Shown here: positions 63,891 to 64,000 of the stretch, piece after piece
Numbering within the stretch: the stretch's first letter is position 1
How the letters are laid out: each line of letters begins with the position of its first letter
Assembly (NCBI GenBank): GCA_902363445.1
Contig: CABJAB010000002.1
Location: 463,811-527,810, forward strand
Length of the DNA stretch: 64,000 bases
Direction: 5' to 3'
From: Lachnospiraceae bacterium
Lineage (GTDB): Bacteria > Bacillota > Clostridia > Lachnospirales > Lachnospiraceae
The notes under the pieces: generated by a model
What the model saw: only the letters and a program-made list of their open reading frames with translations
Told to the model about the DNA's origin: nothing
The model's database searches: none
Translations under genes and position numbers: made by a program

Positions 63891-64000
63891 TTAGAACAGG
63901 CCGGTGATCTTGCCGCTCTCATCCACATCGATCTTCTCTGCAGCCGGTACCTTCGGCAGTCCGGGCATCGTCATGATCTCTCCCGTCAATGCCACGATGA
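63891..64000 (-). CDS. fhs: Formate-tetrahydrofolate ligase, 3' end only
   Basis: Only the last 36 codons are in the window; the frame is open to the right edge. The C-terminus reads [20 protein letters not shown] and ends KITGLF, the conserved end of formyl-THF synthetase. With FchA and FolD it makes the methyl-branch set from formate to methylene-THF. Confidence 0.92.
   Translation of the reverse strand, partial: IVALTGEIMTMPGLPKVPAAEKIDVDESGKITGLF

Noticed and set aside
1..64000. tRNA, rRNA, CRISPR array, insertion sequence or prophage
   Set aside because: No cloverleaf with TTCGA arm, no regularly spaced repeats, no transposase or integrase motif found by eye. A tRNAscan or CRISPR finder run would be decisive.

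Overview
The window looks like chromosomal DNA of a spore-forming, Gram-positive anaerobe of the Clostridia, most likely family Lachnospiraceae. This is inferred from content, not from a database search. It carries sporulation genes (spoIVA, yqfC, yqfD), a sepF/ylmH division cluster, minCDE, folate C1 genes (fhs, fchA, folD) and DUF3048 lipoproteins, with strong GGAGG-type ribosome sites and roughly even base composition. About nine genes in ten lie on the minus strand. I see no rRNA, tRNA, CRISPR array, insertion sequence, prophage or integrase, so this is core chromosome with a few accessory genes. No gap between genes exceeds 300 bases.

Layout. 1-2011: 5' part of a large secreted protein made of about 180-residue tandem repeats. 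2231-6885: cytidylate-kinase-like protein, RluA-type pseudouridine synthase, lspA, aroB, ylmH, sepF; then an HlyD-like adaptor (6978-8369). 8463-8672: a lone DUF378 gene on plus. 8847-9266: a small P-loop protein. 9358-18766: one long cell-shape and division operon read right to left: radC, mreC, mreD, mrdA (PBP2), minC, minD, minE, rodA, mgsA, D-Ala-D-Ala carboxypeptidase. 18918-28165: miaB, C39-like peptidase, mutS, mutL, miaA, methionine gamma-lyase-like enzyme. 28290-32098: proB, patatin, DUF896, 5-formyl-THF cyclo-ligase, proA. 32166-35766: two FAD oxidoreductases and a BofC-like protein. 35886-38655: lipid II/polysaccharide flippase and a DUF3048 lipoprotein. 38665-42010: ybeY, phoH, yqfD, yqfC, rpsU. 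42119-46196: tyrS, a 47-residue membrane peptide and alaS. 46297-51291: membrane-anchored MutS-like ATPase with rnhA, spoIVA and a second DUF3048 lipoprotein. 51526-62186 is a more mixed metabolic region: PTS IIC-like protein, GH2 glycosidase, Gfo/Idh/MocA oxidoreductase, cardiolipin synthase, PfkB kinase, deoD, TetR and Lrp regulators, MATE exporter. 62262-64000: folD, fchA and the 3' end of fhs.

The observations I rate highest are these. (1) A GH2 glycosidase carries a roughly 210-residue C-terminal extension that begins with an IIGGSDGPT peptide resembling the conserved motif of Na+-translocating decarboxylase beta subunits. (2) The FolD lacks the residues that align with the catalytic Lys and Gln of the cyclohydrolase site and sits beside a dedicated cyclohydrolase, FchA, which suggests a split of the two activities. 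(3) A truncated secreted protein is built of four tandem lectin-like repeats. (4) A MutS-family ATPase is anchored in the membrane and pairs with RNase HI. (5) proB and proA are separated by three unrelated genes inside one operon. Promoters and terminators listed were read by eye.
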